Shown here: one piece after another, positions 39,336-47,228 of the stretch
How positions within the stretch are numbered: the stretch's first letter is position 1
How the letters are laid out: each line of letters begins with the position of its first letter
Assembly (NCBI RefSeq): GCF_000506865.1
Contig: NZ_AYSV01000001.1
Span: 1-61,702 of the forward strand
Reading direction: 5' to 3'
DNA from: Pelistega indica
Lineage (GTDB): Bacteria; Pseudomonadota; Gammaproteobacteria; Burkholderiales; Burkholderiaceae_B
DNA: 61,702 nt
The notes under the pieces: generated by a model
The model's input: only the letters and a program-made list of their open reading frames with translations
Databases searched by the model: none
What the model was told of the DNA's origin: nothing
Translations under genes and position numbers: made by a program

Positions 39336-39881
39336 ATGCGTTTAAATCGTTTGTTCCTGATTTCAGGTATTGTTGTTTCTCTAGCTGGTTGTCAAACTAT
39401 AGACAAATTGCTAGGCATTAATAGTAGCTCTTCAAGCTCTAGTTTGCCATCCAATATTCCTACAACGCCACCACCAAGTAAAGCTAACAAACCTGAACAA
39501 GCCAAAGTAAATTCATCATTAGTGTTGTTTATTGGAGCAACATCTCCTATTGATGGTTATACAAAAGTTACTCAGAAAGGTCGTACTGTCTATGTTGACC
39601 CAACACAAACACTCACTTATAGTGATTTGAGTAATGCGATTGCCGCTGTTGATGAAAGAAATCAACCTTATTTAGATTTGGTTTTTTCTCCACAAGGTAC
39701 GCAAAAATTAGCCAATCTAACAGGTAAAAATATTGGTAAGAATATTATTTTTACACTTAAAAATGAGTTAATTTCTATTTTTGATATTGATGCTAGAAAC
39801 ACATCTGGTACGTTACATATTCCTATGCAAAGCGCTAAAGATGCACAGATTATTGAACAACGTATTTTAGATGGTGAATAG
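39336..39881 (+). CDS. Lipoprotein with a SecD P1-head-like domain
   Basis: A 181-residue lipoprotein with lipobox V-S-L-A-G-C at Cys 19. A Ser-rich stretch (about 30-40) and a Pro/Lys linker follow, then a compact C-terminal domain. The part P-Y-L-D-L-V-F-S-P-Q-G-T-Q-K-L-A-N-L-T and the following K-N-I-I-F-T-L-K-N-E-L resemble the P1-head periplasmic domain of SecD (family knowledge: that domain reads L-x-x-x-G-x-x-x-F-A-x-x-T). It lacks the membrane part, so it is not SecD. The role is unknown, perhaps envelope-related. AGAG precedes the ATG. Confidence 0.75.
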   Translation: MRLNRLFLISGIVVSLAGCQTIDKLLGINSSSSSSSLPSNIPTTPPPSKANKPEQAKVNSSLVLFIGATSPIDGYTKVTQKGRTVYVDPTQTLTYSDLSNAIAAVDERNQPYLDLVFSPQGTQKLANLTGKNIGKNIIFTLKNELISIFDIDARNTSGTLHIPMQSAKDAQIIEQRILDGE

Positions 39882-39960
39882 TTTAGTTCTTAATAAAAGA
39901 GCATGCCCAAGCACTAAGTATTTTAGTCTTGGTCACTATTTATAATCCAAGCGGTAAACT

Positions 39961-40002
39961 ATACCCCTAGAAATTGTCTTATATGGCTATTTTTAGGGGT
40001 AT
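39961..40002. other. Hairpin between the lipoprotein gene and xthA
   Basis: ATACCCCTAGAAA pairs with TTTTTAGGGGTAT (13 bp with one G-U). No T-run follows on either strand. It could be a weak terminator for the two convergent genes. Confidence 0.5.
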
Positions 40003-40027
40003 AAAATTTGTGGTTGTTGACGACTCA

Positions 40028-40807
40028 TTAAGCCGTCATATCTAAGGTTACAATCACGGGCGTATGATCTGACGGTCTTTCATTCCCCCTAGGTGCTTTG
40101 TCAATACTACTTGCAGTGCATTTCTTCGTTAAGGCATTCGAAATAAGTAAATGATCAATCCGTAGGCCCGCATTTCGTTTAAAAGCAAATTGCCGGTAAT
40201 CCCACCAACTAAAACTTTTTTCTTCTTGTTCAAATAAACGAAATGAATCATGCAACCCTAATGCTAATAGATTAGAAAACTGTTGCCGTTCTTCAGGAGA
40301 GACGAGGATATCGCCTTGGTATTTTGCATGCACATCTCTATCATCAGGAGCGATATTAAAATCCCCCGTTAGTACAAGGTTTGGATAGGTATTTAATTGC
40401 TCTTTTAGGTATACATTAAGCGCATCAAACCATTGCATTTTGTAGGTAAATTTATCACTACCTAGTTCACTACCATTTGGACAATAGACACAAATTAGAC
40501 GAATAGTTTGATCATTAATTTGTATATTAGCTGCAATTAAGCGTTGCTGTGCATCCGCATAATAAGGGTTATTATATTGCTCAACAGTAAGAGGGGTTTT
40601 ACTGATAATAGCGACACCATTATAGGTTTTTTGTCCAGACCAAATCGCTTGGTAGCCAAGTTCATGAAAAAGTTGTGCTGGGAATTTGCTCGATTCCATT
40701 TTTAGTTCTTGTAAACATAGTACATCCACAGAGGTGTTTTTTAGCCAGCCAATGACTTGTTCAATTCGGACAGACAAAGAATTTACATTCCAACTAGCAA
40801 TTTTCAT
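40028..40807 (-). CDS. xthA: Exodeoxyribonuclease III
   Basis: A 259-residue AP endonuclease/3'-5' exonuclease of the EEP fold used in base-excision repair. It opens M-K-I-A-S-W-N-V-N-S-L-S-V-R (metal-site Asn). L-C-L-Q-E-L-K-M has the metal Glu. T-G-D-F-N-I-A-P-D-D-R-D-V holds the catalytic Asp/Asn. R-I-D-H-L-L-I-S and S-D-H-T-P-V hold the closing Asp/His pair. It stands as a single gene with its start at ATG 40807. Confidence 0.97.
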   Translation of the reverse strand: MKIASWNVNSLSVRIEQVIGWLKNTSVDVLCLQELKMESSKFPAQLFHELGYQAIWSGQKTYNGVAIISKTPLTVEQYNNPYYADAQQRLIAANIQINDQTIRLICVYCPNGSELGSDKFTYKMQWFDALNVYLKEQLNTYPNLVLTGDFNIAPDDRDVHAKYQGDILVSPEERQQFSNLLALGLHDSFRLFEQEEKSFSWWDYRQFAFKRNAGLRIDHLLISNALTKKCTASSIDKAPRGNERPSDHTPVIVTLDMTA

Positions 40808-40879
40808 ACAACATTACTCTCACTATTGACTTAGGGATTGAGACATTTTCATCTTTTCTAAGAGTCTTCTCTTGAGTTT

Positions 40880-41329
40880 TTACTGCTTCGGGTTATCTTG
40901 ACGATAAGTACGCTTTGGGTTAATGACAACACGCTTGACAAGCAATTCTAGTTCCTTGCTATGGTACAAATCCAAGCATTTCAAAAAATCGAATTGGACA
41001 TCCTTGACTTCTGACTCGACAAGTGGATTGTGATAATCTCGTTTCAAATAAGTATCCACAAGAGTTTTAATTGCATCGGGACTCTTTTCTAAATCGAAGT
41101 AAGTCCAATCTCTCAGTGCACTGACACTGCTTCCAGCATCAATTGCTGCATTTTTCTCTTTTGTATAGGCGTTCGCTATACAAGAGGCTAAGACCATATC
41201 TTTGTAATTTTGGGCATAGGTTCGTGTACCAGCTTGTGGTGAAGTATCTATATCGTTCTTTGCGTAGACTAAAGAGGACATAAGGACAAGTCCCAGAAAT
41301 AATAGGTATCTAAAAAGTGCGTCTATCAT
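40880..41329 (-). CDS. tai4: T6SS amidase immunity protein Tai4
   Basis: A 149-residue periplasmic protein with a signal peptide ending L-V-Y-A-K. It belongs by pattern to the Tai4 family, which blocks the Tae4 amidase: M-V-L-A-S-C-I-A-N-A-Y, then D-A-G-S-S-V-S-A-L-R-D-W, then P-D-A-I-K-T-L-V-D-T-Y and a second Cys in F-L-K-C-L-D-L-Y (likely disulfide). The ATG at 41329 overlaps the TGA of the amidase gene as ATGA, and TGGAG lies seven bases upstream, so it is translationally coupled. Its place directly after tae4 strongly supports the role. Confidence 0.9.
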   Translation of the reverse strand: MIDALFRYLLFLGLVLMSSLVYAKNDIDTSPQAGTRTYAQNYKDMVLASCIANAYTKEKNAAIDAGSSVSALRDWTYFDLEKSPDAIKTLVDTYLKRDYHNPLVESEVKDVQFDFLKCLDLYHSKELELLVKRVVINPKRTYRQDNPKQ

Positions 41330-41826
41330 GGTAAACTCCAAAAATTTGCACGCGCAGTAAGATATCTTGCCCCTGGCTCATTGAAGTAGCAACGGTCATA
41401 ACAAATACTGCCATTAAACAGTGTCGCATGACCTTGAGCATCTGACCAGCCAGATAGCTCAAAAAGGATTAATCCTTTTTTTCCAGTTAGATCACCTCCA
41501 CCAGATGGTGGGTATTTGACGATTTCAGCCTTTCCCCATCTTTGTTCTAGAAAAGTGATAAGATTTCTGACGCGAAAAAAATACTGCTTTTTATCTGCGC
41601 CAGATACGGTTTGTCCTGGAATTCTTGGAATAACCATTCCGGCCTGGTTTAAGATGTAGCTCATGCGTACGGCACATGTGTTATTCCATTTTTGTTTTGT
41701 GTCTGGATTATTTATATTTTTTTCAACTAGTCCACCAATTGTTTTAGCAACTTTTTCTCCAGAATTAGTAGGATCATAAATTCGTTGTGATGCGTCCCAT
41801 GCGAGAGAGAAAGAAGGTCGTGCCAT
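41326..41826 (-). CDS. tae4: T6SS amidase effector Tae4
   Basis: A 166-residue NlpC/P60-like peptidoglycan amidase of the Tae4 family, a toxin delivered by type VI secretion into the periplasm of rivals. There it cuts the stem peptide between D-Glu and meso-DAP. Catalytic Cys near residue 50 lies in N-T-C-A-V-R-M-S-Y-I-L-N. Catalytic His near 132 is in G-H-A-T-L-F-N. A G-K-K-G-L-I-L-F-E strand precedes it. It has no signal peptide, as expected for a T6SS cargo. TTGGAG precedes the ATG. tai4 follows. No T6SS structural, VgrG, Hcp or PAAR gene is in the window, so the pair is an orphan. Confidence 0.92.
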   Translation of the reverse strand: MARPSFSLAWDASQRIYDPTNSGEKVAKTIGGLVEKNINNPDTKQKWNNTCAVRMSYILNQAGMVIPRIPGQTVSGADKKQYFFRVRNLITFLEQRWGKAEIVKYPPSGGGDLTGKKGLILFELSGWSDAQGHATLFNGSICYDRCYFNEPGARYLTARANFWSLP

Positions 41827-42189
41827 TTAACACTCCAATTGTTGATTTTCAGAAAAATTATCAGCGTGCTAGTGCACGGATGGCAATTGCTTTTTTATCA
41901 GCACTATGCCGTAAAACGTTGTCTTTCCAGGGCAGAGATATAATGTATAAGTGGATAATGTCACTTAACAAATAAAAGAAGATATTGTAACGCATTTACC
42001 TCTGGAGTGATAGGATAAATATTATTCTTATGCACAGTATAAAAATTGCATCTTTAAGTTCAACTAATGCTAGAGTGTATTAATATGAAAATATACGCTG
42101 CACACAAGGATTAGTGTAGGGAGGTCGTCATCTACAGTTATACTTTATTATCGTTAACTTAATCTTGTTATTAAGGATATCCATATACA
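41827..42189. other. Gene-poor region upstream of tae4 and the spermidine-synthase-like gene
   Basis: This 363-bp divergent spacer has no gene I can support. A 62-codon frame on the plus strand overlaps the start of tae4 and lacks recognisable features. It must hold promoters for both flanking genes. Confidence 0.5.
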
Positions 42190-43086
42190 ATGACCATTGA
42201 CTGGTTTTTATCTACTATGCACTGGTTTGAGAAATTCTTACAAACCGCTGATTCTTTACAAAAAAATGCTTTAGAACCACCAACTATGCCTAAAATAGCT
42301 CCTGATGAATTGAATGATATGCCAACCCTTTCTGAGATGGATGGCGTCCGTTGTTTACACTTTAATAGCCCTTGGATTCAGGGGGCTATGCAAATCAGTA
42401 ATCCTGCCAATTTAGTATTTCTATATACACGTCAGATGATGGCATGGTTATTGTTTTTGCAAAGTAGGGATGTTAAGCATATTTCAATTTTAGGACTTGG
42501 TGCTGGATCCTTAGTGAGATCATGCCTAAAATTGACTAGGGCAAATATTGACTGTGTTGAATGGAACCCTGTTGTAACCGAGTTTTGTTATCACTATTTT
42601 AAACTGCCACGCCGTCAAGCACGATTAACGATAGCTCATGAAGATGCTCAACGCTGGGTAAATAGTGTATCACATCATGATAAATCTCAAGTATTACTAG
42701 TGGATTTATATGATTATACAGCTCAAGGGCCTGTTGCAGACTCATTAGCCTTTTACCAAGACTGCTATAAGGTACTAAGTAATATTGGTATTATGGTAGT
42801 TAATCTATTTGGACATCATCCGAGCTACAAAAAAAATATTAACAATATTAAAGCGGCTTTTTCAGATAGGGTACTGATTTTTGATGAAACTGAGGATGGT
42901 AATCGTATCGTATTGGCGTTCAAAGGACCAGCGATACAAATATCAAAAGAAGACCTTATTCAACGCGCTAAAGTGGTTCAGCGATACACGGATTTAGAAG
43001 GGGTACAAATGGCTAAAGAGCTTATAAAAGAGTGGGAAAAACAAAGTAAGAAAATTAAGGTTTCCCCTAATGTGTTATACGTTTAA
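42190..43086 (+). CDS. Spermidine-synthase-like methyltransferase-fold protein
   Basis: A 298-residue protein of the SpeE-like superfamily with a Rossmann fold. It has the nucleotide-binding I-L-G-L-G-A-G-S-L segment near residue 100, an acidic strand end at C-V-E-W-N-P, and a V-L-L-V-D-L-Y-D active-site region near 180. True SpeE has an N-terminal beta-barrel and G-G-G-D-G; this one lacks the barrel and has G-L-G-A-G, as do many uncharacterised beta-proteobacterial relatives. Polyamine synthesis is therefore possible but unproven. The gene is single; the next gene is an ABC receptor. Confidence 0.75.
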   Translation: MTIDWFLSTMHWFEKFLQTADSLQKNALEPPTMPKIAPDELNDMPTLSEMDGVRCLHFNSPWIQGAMQISNPANLVFLYTRQMMAWLLFLQSRDVKHISILGLGAGSLVRSCLKLTRANIDCVEWNPVVTEFCYHYFKLPRRQARLTIAHEDAQRWVNSVSHHDKSQVLLVDLYDYTAQGPVADSLAFYQDCYKVLSNIGIMVVNLFGHHPSYKKNINNIKAAFSDRVLIFDETEDGNRIVLAFKGPAIQISKEDLIQRAKVVQRYTDLEGVQMAKELIKEWEKQSKKIKVSPNVLYV

Positions 43087-43163
43087 ATTCGGTTACCCTT
43101 ACACTTAATTATTTTTCGGATAACAATCTATTCATAATTAATACAGTTCAGGAGTATATGTAA

Positions 43164-44133
43164 ATGATGCTTAATAAATTTAAATTTTCAGCATTGGCTG
43201 TTTTATTAGGGGCAAGCGTAGCTAGTACAGCGTTAGCTCAAGATAAATTTGTAGCTATTACAGCAATTGTTGAGCATCCTGCCTTAGATGCTGTACGTGA
43301 TGGAGTAATCAAGCAACTTGAAAAAGATGGCTTTGTAAAAGATAAGAATATTAAAATCAAATATCAAAGTGCTCAAGGTAATACAGGTACAGCAGCACAA
43401 ATTGCTCGTCAATTTATTGGTGAAAAACCTGATGTTATTGTTGCTATTGCAACACCTTCTGCTCAAGCAATGGTAGCGGCAACTAAAGATATTCCTGTCG
43501 TATTCTCAGCGATTACAGATCCTATCGCTGCTCAGTTAGTTAAATCAGCAGAGCCTTCTAATACTAACGTAACAGGTGTTTCTGATGTATTAGAGCTTGG
43601 TCCACAAATTGACCTTATCAAAAAAGTAGTACCAAAGGTTAAGAAAATTGGTGTTGTTTATAACCCCGGTGAGGCTAACTCAGCAGTTGTAAGTTAAAAA
43701 ACTTAAAGAAATCCTTTCTTCTGAAGGTTTAGAGTTAATAGAGGCAGCTGCTCCTCGCTCTGTCGATGTTAGTCCAGCTGCACGTAGTTTAGTTGGTAAA
43801 GTAGATGCTATTTATACAACGACAGACAATAACGTTGTTTCTTCTTATGAAGCCTTAGTGAAAGTAGGTAATGAAGCAAATATTCCGCTAATTGCCTCTG
43901 ATACGGATAGCGTCCCTCGTGGAGCAATTGCAGCGTTAGGCTTAAATTACTTCAATTTAGGCGAACAAACAGGAACTGTAGTAACACGTATTCTTAAAGG
44001 TGAAAAACCGGGTACGATTGCTTACGAAACATCTAAAAATTTAGCACTTCATATCAATAAAAAAGCAGCAGCCGAACAAGGGGTAACCTTAAGTGACGAT
44101 TTAGTAAAATCGGCAGCTAAAGTAATTGAGTAA
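43164..44133 (+). pseudogene. ABC transporter substrate-binding protein (Trp/Tyr-type, PF04392), frameshifted
   Basis: A periplasmic receptor with a signal peptide ending S-T-A-L-A-Q-D, then the family features V-A-I-T-A-I-V-E-H-P-A-L-D and A-T-P-S-A-Q-A. The first frame ends at 43697 after N-S-A-V-V. The remaining protein (S-S-E-G-L-E-L-I-E to 44133) is intact in another frame. Removing one A of 43691-43692 restores V-V-V-K-K-L-K-E-I and a 322-residue protein. The permease and ATPase genes follow at once, so this is the first gene of an importer operon. PF04392 receptors of this type include tryptophan/tyrosine binders; the ligand is not determined. Confidence 0.87.
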
Positions 44134-44157
44134 TTTTTAAAGGTTACCTAACATCTT

Positions 44158-45036
44158 ATGTCATTTTTTGCATCCTTAGGGGCACTAGAGCTTGGATTTA
44201 TCTATAGTCTTGTTGCCCTAGGAGTGTTTATCTCCTTTAAAATTTTACGTTTCCCTGATTTAACAGTTGATGGTACTTTTGCTACTGGTGGTGCTGTAAC
44301 GGCATTACTCATTAGTAATGGTATTGACCCTTTTAGTGCTTCTATTGTTGCTATGCTGGTCTGTGCTTTTGCAGGGATGATTACAGCTTGGTTAAATGTT
44401 AAGTTAGGCATCATGGATTTGTTAGCATCAATTTTGATGATGACAGCATTGTATTCCATTAATCTTCGCATTATGGACGGTCCTAATATTCCATTAATCA
44501 CTAATGATACTGTCTTTACTGTTACCCAGTTAGGCTTTCTAACCGATTATGAGTGGCGACCTGTTTTATTAGGACTTATGGTCGTCGTTGCAAAACTTTT
44601 TATGGACTGGTTCTTCTCGACGGAGATTGGTCTGGGTATGCGTTCAACAGGATCAAATTTACGTATGGCGAGAGCACAGGGGATTCCTACTAATAGAATG
44701 GTCTTACTAGGTATGGCTATTTCTAATGCGTTGGTAGGCTTAGGAGGTGCTATGTTTGCCCAGTCACAGGGTGGTGCCGATATCTCTATGGGGATTGGAA
44801 CTATTGTGATTGGTTTGGCAGCTGTTATTGTGGGTCAAAGTATTATCACCTCAAGGCGTTTTATCTATGCAACACTAGCGGTGATAGTAGGTGCCATCTT
44901 ATATCGTTTCTTTATTGCCTTAGCACTCAATAGTGACTTTATTGGGTTAAAAGCACAAGACCTAAATTTAATCACCGCTGTATTGGTAACGATTGCGTTA
45001 ATCTTGCCTAAGCTAAAGCAGAAATTCAAAAGGTAA
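44158..45036 (+). CDS. ABC transporter permease (branched-chain/TrpX-type)
   Basis: A 292-residue inner-membrane permease of the BPD_transp_2 family with about eight hydrophobic segments. It contains G-V-F-I-S-F-K-I-L-R-F-P-D-L-T-V-D-G-T-F-A-T-G-G, a hallmark of the permeases paired with PF04392 receptors. The loop G-L-G-M-R-S-T-G-S-N (ATPase contact) is also typical. It begins 24 bases after the receptor gene and ends 4 bases before the ATPase gene. Confidence 0.93.
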   Translation: MSFFASLGALELGFIYSLVALGVFISFKILRFPDLTVDGTFATGGAVTALLISNGIDPFSASIVAMLVCAFAGMITAWLNVKLGIMDLLASILMMTALYSINLRIMDGPNIPLITNDTVFTVTQLGFLTDYEWRPVLLGLMVVVAKLFMDWFFSTEIGLGMRSTGSNLRMARAQGIPTNRMVLLGMAISNALVGLGGAMFAQSQGGADISMGIGTIVIGLAAVIVGQSIITSRRFIYATLAVIVGAILYRFFIALALNSDFIGLKAQDLNLITAVLVTIALILPKLKQKFKR

Positions 45037-45040
45037 TATC

Positions 45041-45835
45041 ATGTTAGTGGCGAAAGAGTTACGAATTACATTTAATAAAAATACGCCTATTGAGACACGT
45101 GCATTACAGGGATTGTCTTTGACAATTCCTGAAGGCGAATTTGTGACAGTGATTGGATCAAATGGTGCAGGCAAGTCAACTTTCTTAAATGCTGTAGCAG
45201 GGGAGTTAATCGTTGATTCAGGCAGTATTTTTGTTGATGATGAAGAAGTCACAAAAAAATACAGTTGGCAGCGTGCTCCTAATGTTGCTCGAGTTTTCCA
45301 AGACCCAATGGCAGGGACTTGTGAAGATTTAACCATTGAAGAAAATATGGCACTAGCTTATCAACGGGGTAAGAAAAGAGGCTTATCAAGTGCAGTTACC
45401 AATAGTATGCGCGAAGTCTTTAAAGAGAGACTGAGTATTTTAGGTTTGGGGTTGGAAAATCGTCTTACAGATAGGATAGGGCTATTATCAGGTGGGCAGC
45501 GTCAAGCAGTCAGTCTTTTAATGGCGGCGCTGCAGCCGAGCAAAATTTTACTATTAGATGAGCATACGGCCGCCCTTGACCCTCGCACTGCAAATTTTGT
45601 TCTAGAACTCACAGAAAAAATTGTGGCAGAGAAAAAATTAACCACCATGATGGTAACGCATAGTATGAAACAAGCCTTAGAAATTGGTACACGCACCATT
45701 ATGCTGCATCAAGGCAATGTCGTATTGGACGTAAGTGGTCAAGAACGTGAGCATATGACAGTGCACGAGTTATTGCAAATGTTCGAAAAAGTACGTGGTG
45801 AAATTATTGAAGACGATGCTCTCTTACTTGGTTAA
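45041..45835 (+). CDS. ABC transporter ATP-binding protein
   Basis: A 264-residue ATPase powering the importer. Walker A is G-S-N-G-A-G-K-S-T near residue 40. The signature L-L-S-G-G-Q-R-Q lies near 150, Walker B L-L-L-D-E near 170 and the H-loop His in T-H-S. Unusually, the residue after the Walker B Glu region reads E-H-T-A-A-L-D-P, normal for this subgroup. It is the third gene of the receptor-permease-ATPase operon. Confidence 0.95.
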   Translation: MLVAKELRITFNKNTPIETRALQGLSLTIPEGEFVTVIGSNGAGKSTFLNAVAGELIVDSGSIFVDDEEVTKKYSWQRAPNVARVFQDPMAGTCEDLTIEENMALAYQRGKKRGLSSAVTNSMREVFKERLSILGLGLENRLTDRIGLLSGGQRQAVSLLMAALQPSKILLLDEHTAALDPRTANFVLELTEKIVAEKKLTTMMVTHSMKQALEIGTRTIMLHQGNVVLDVSGQEREHMTVHELLQMFEKVRGEIIEDDALLLG

Positions 45836-45853
45836 TTACTAGTTCATGTTTAT

Positions 45854-45894
45854 AAAATCTCTTATTTTCTAGTCGGAACGTAAGAGATTTTTAT
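45854..45894 (+). terminator. Terminator of the ABC importer operon
   Basis: AAAATCTCTTA pairs with TAAGAGATTTT, followed by a T-rich run, 19 bases after the ATPase stop. Confidence 0.88.
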
Positions 45895-46015
45895 TATCAA
45901 TAGTAAAAAATACTTGCCTAAGCAAATAAATTGCAATAAAATACTGTAAATATCCTCTTGCTATGCTTAGAATGGTGCTCTATCACCATCAGCAATGACT
46001 ATTTTATTCCGATTT

Positions 46016-47217
46016 ATGATGACAAAAATTACTTTTAATAAAGGCTTGCTTGTTACAGCACTAGCCTCTATCTTTGTTTTAACAGCATGTAAACCTTCTT
46101 CTAATAATGCAGTAGCACAACAACGTCCTCCAATGAATGTTGCCACAATAACATTACAGCCTGAAGAAGCACATATTTATACGACGTTACCTGGTCGTAT
46201 TAATGCGACCAAAGATGCTGAAGTACGTGCACGAGTTACTGGTATTGTGCAAAGCATTAATTTCAAACAGGGCAGTACAGTGAAAGAGGGGGATTTATTA
46301 TTTAAAATCGACCCTGCTACTTATCAAGCAGCCTTAAATCAAGCACAAGCTAATTTGAACCAAACTAGAGCATCAGCAGCAAGTGCTAATTCATTAGCGA
46401 AACGTTATCAAGAACTTATTAAAGCCAATGCAATTAGTAGACAAGACTATGACAATGCTATCGCTTCTGCTCAGCAATCTGTGGCTTCTATTGAGCTGCC
46501 AAGGCCGCCGTTCAGACAGCAAAAATTAATTTATCCTATACGAATGTAACATCGCCAATAGATGGGATTATTGGTGAAGCTTTAGTGACAGAAGGTGCAC
46601 TGGTATCGGCGACCAGTGCGACTGAATTAGCTAAGGTACAGCAATTAGATGAAGTGTATGCAGACTTTACCCAATCCACTAACGAAATGACGCAATTACG
46701 CAAAGCATTTCTAAATGGTGAGCTAGAAAAAGTTGATGCTGATGCAGCGGCTGTATCTCTTATTCTCGAAGATGGTACAGAATATGAGCAAAAAGGCAAA
46801 TTATTATTTAGTGGTGTTACGGTAGATCCTTCGACAGGAAAAGTTAATCTAAGAGCAACATTTCCTAATGCGCAACACTTATTATTGCCCGGTATGTATG
46901 TTCAAGTGAAACTAGAACGTGGTATTAACAAAAATGCCATTGTTGTGCCAACACAAGCGATTCAGCGAAAATCTGATGGTTCTAATATGGTCTACGTTGT
47001 TGATGGTGGAAAAGTTGCCCTTAAACCCGTGACGCTAGGCAGTCAAATAGGACAAAAAACAGTAATTTCCTCAGGCTTAACTGCAGGTGAACAATTAATT
47101 GTAGAGGGCTTTACTAAGATTGGTCCTGGTGTACCTGTAAAAGCAATCCCTTGGTCAAAAGATAATAAAGCAGCACAGCCAGCAACAGCACCTGCCCAAG
47201 AAAAAACGACTAAGTAA
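46016..47217 (+). pseudogene. acrA: RND efflux periplasmic adaptor (AcrA/MexA-type), frameshifted
   Basis: The membrane-fusion lipoprotein of a tripartite RND pump (lipobox V-L-T-A-C). The first frame to 46549 has the lipoyl half-motif and the start of the alpha-hairpin (S-L-A-K-R-Y-Q-E-L). The second continues with the hairpin end, T-S-P-I-D-G-I-I-G, the beta-barrel and the membrane-proximal domain. The junction near 46494 misses one base; adding one A gives S-I-E-A-A-K-A-A-V-Q-T-A-K-I-N-L, the usual coiled-coil pattern, and a 400-residue protein. ATG 46016 was taken; 45995 and 46019 are alternatives. It precedes acrB by 11 bases. Confidence 0.9.
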
Positions 47218-47228
47218 GGTAGTCAATT

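Noticed and set aside
41787-41975. 62-codon frame on the plus strand upstream of tae4
   Set aside because: It overlaps the tae4 start on the other strand and has no ribosome-binding site or recognisable motif.
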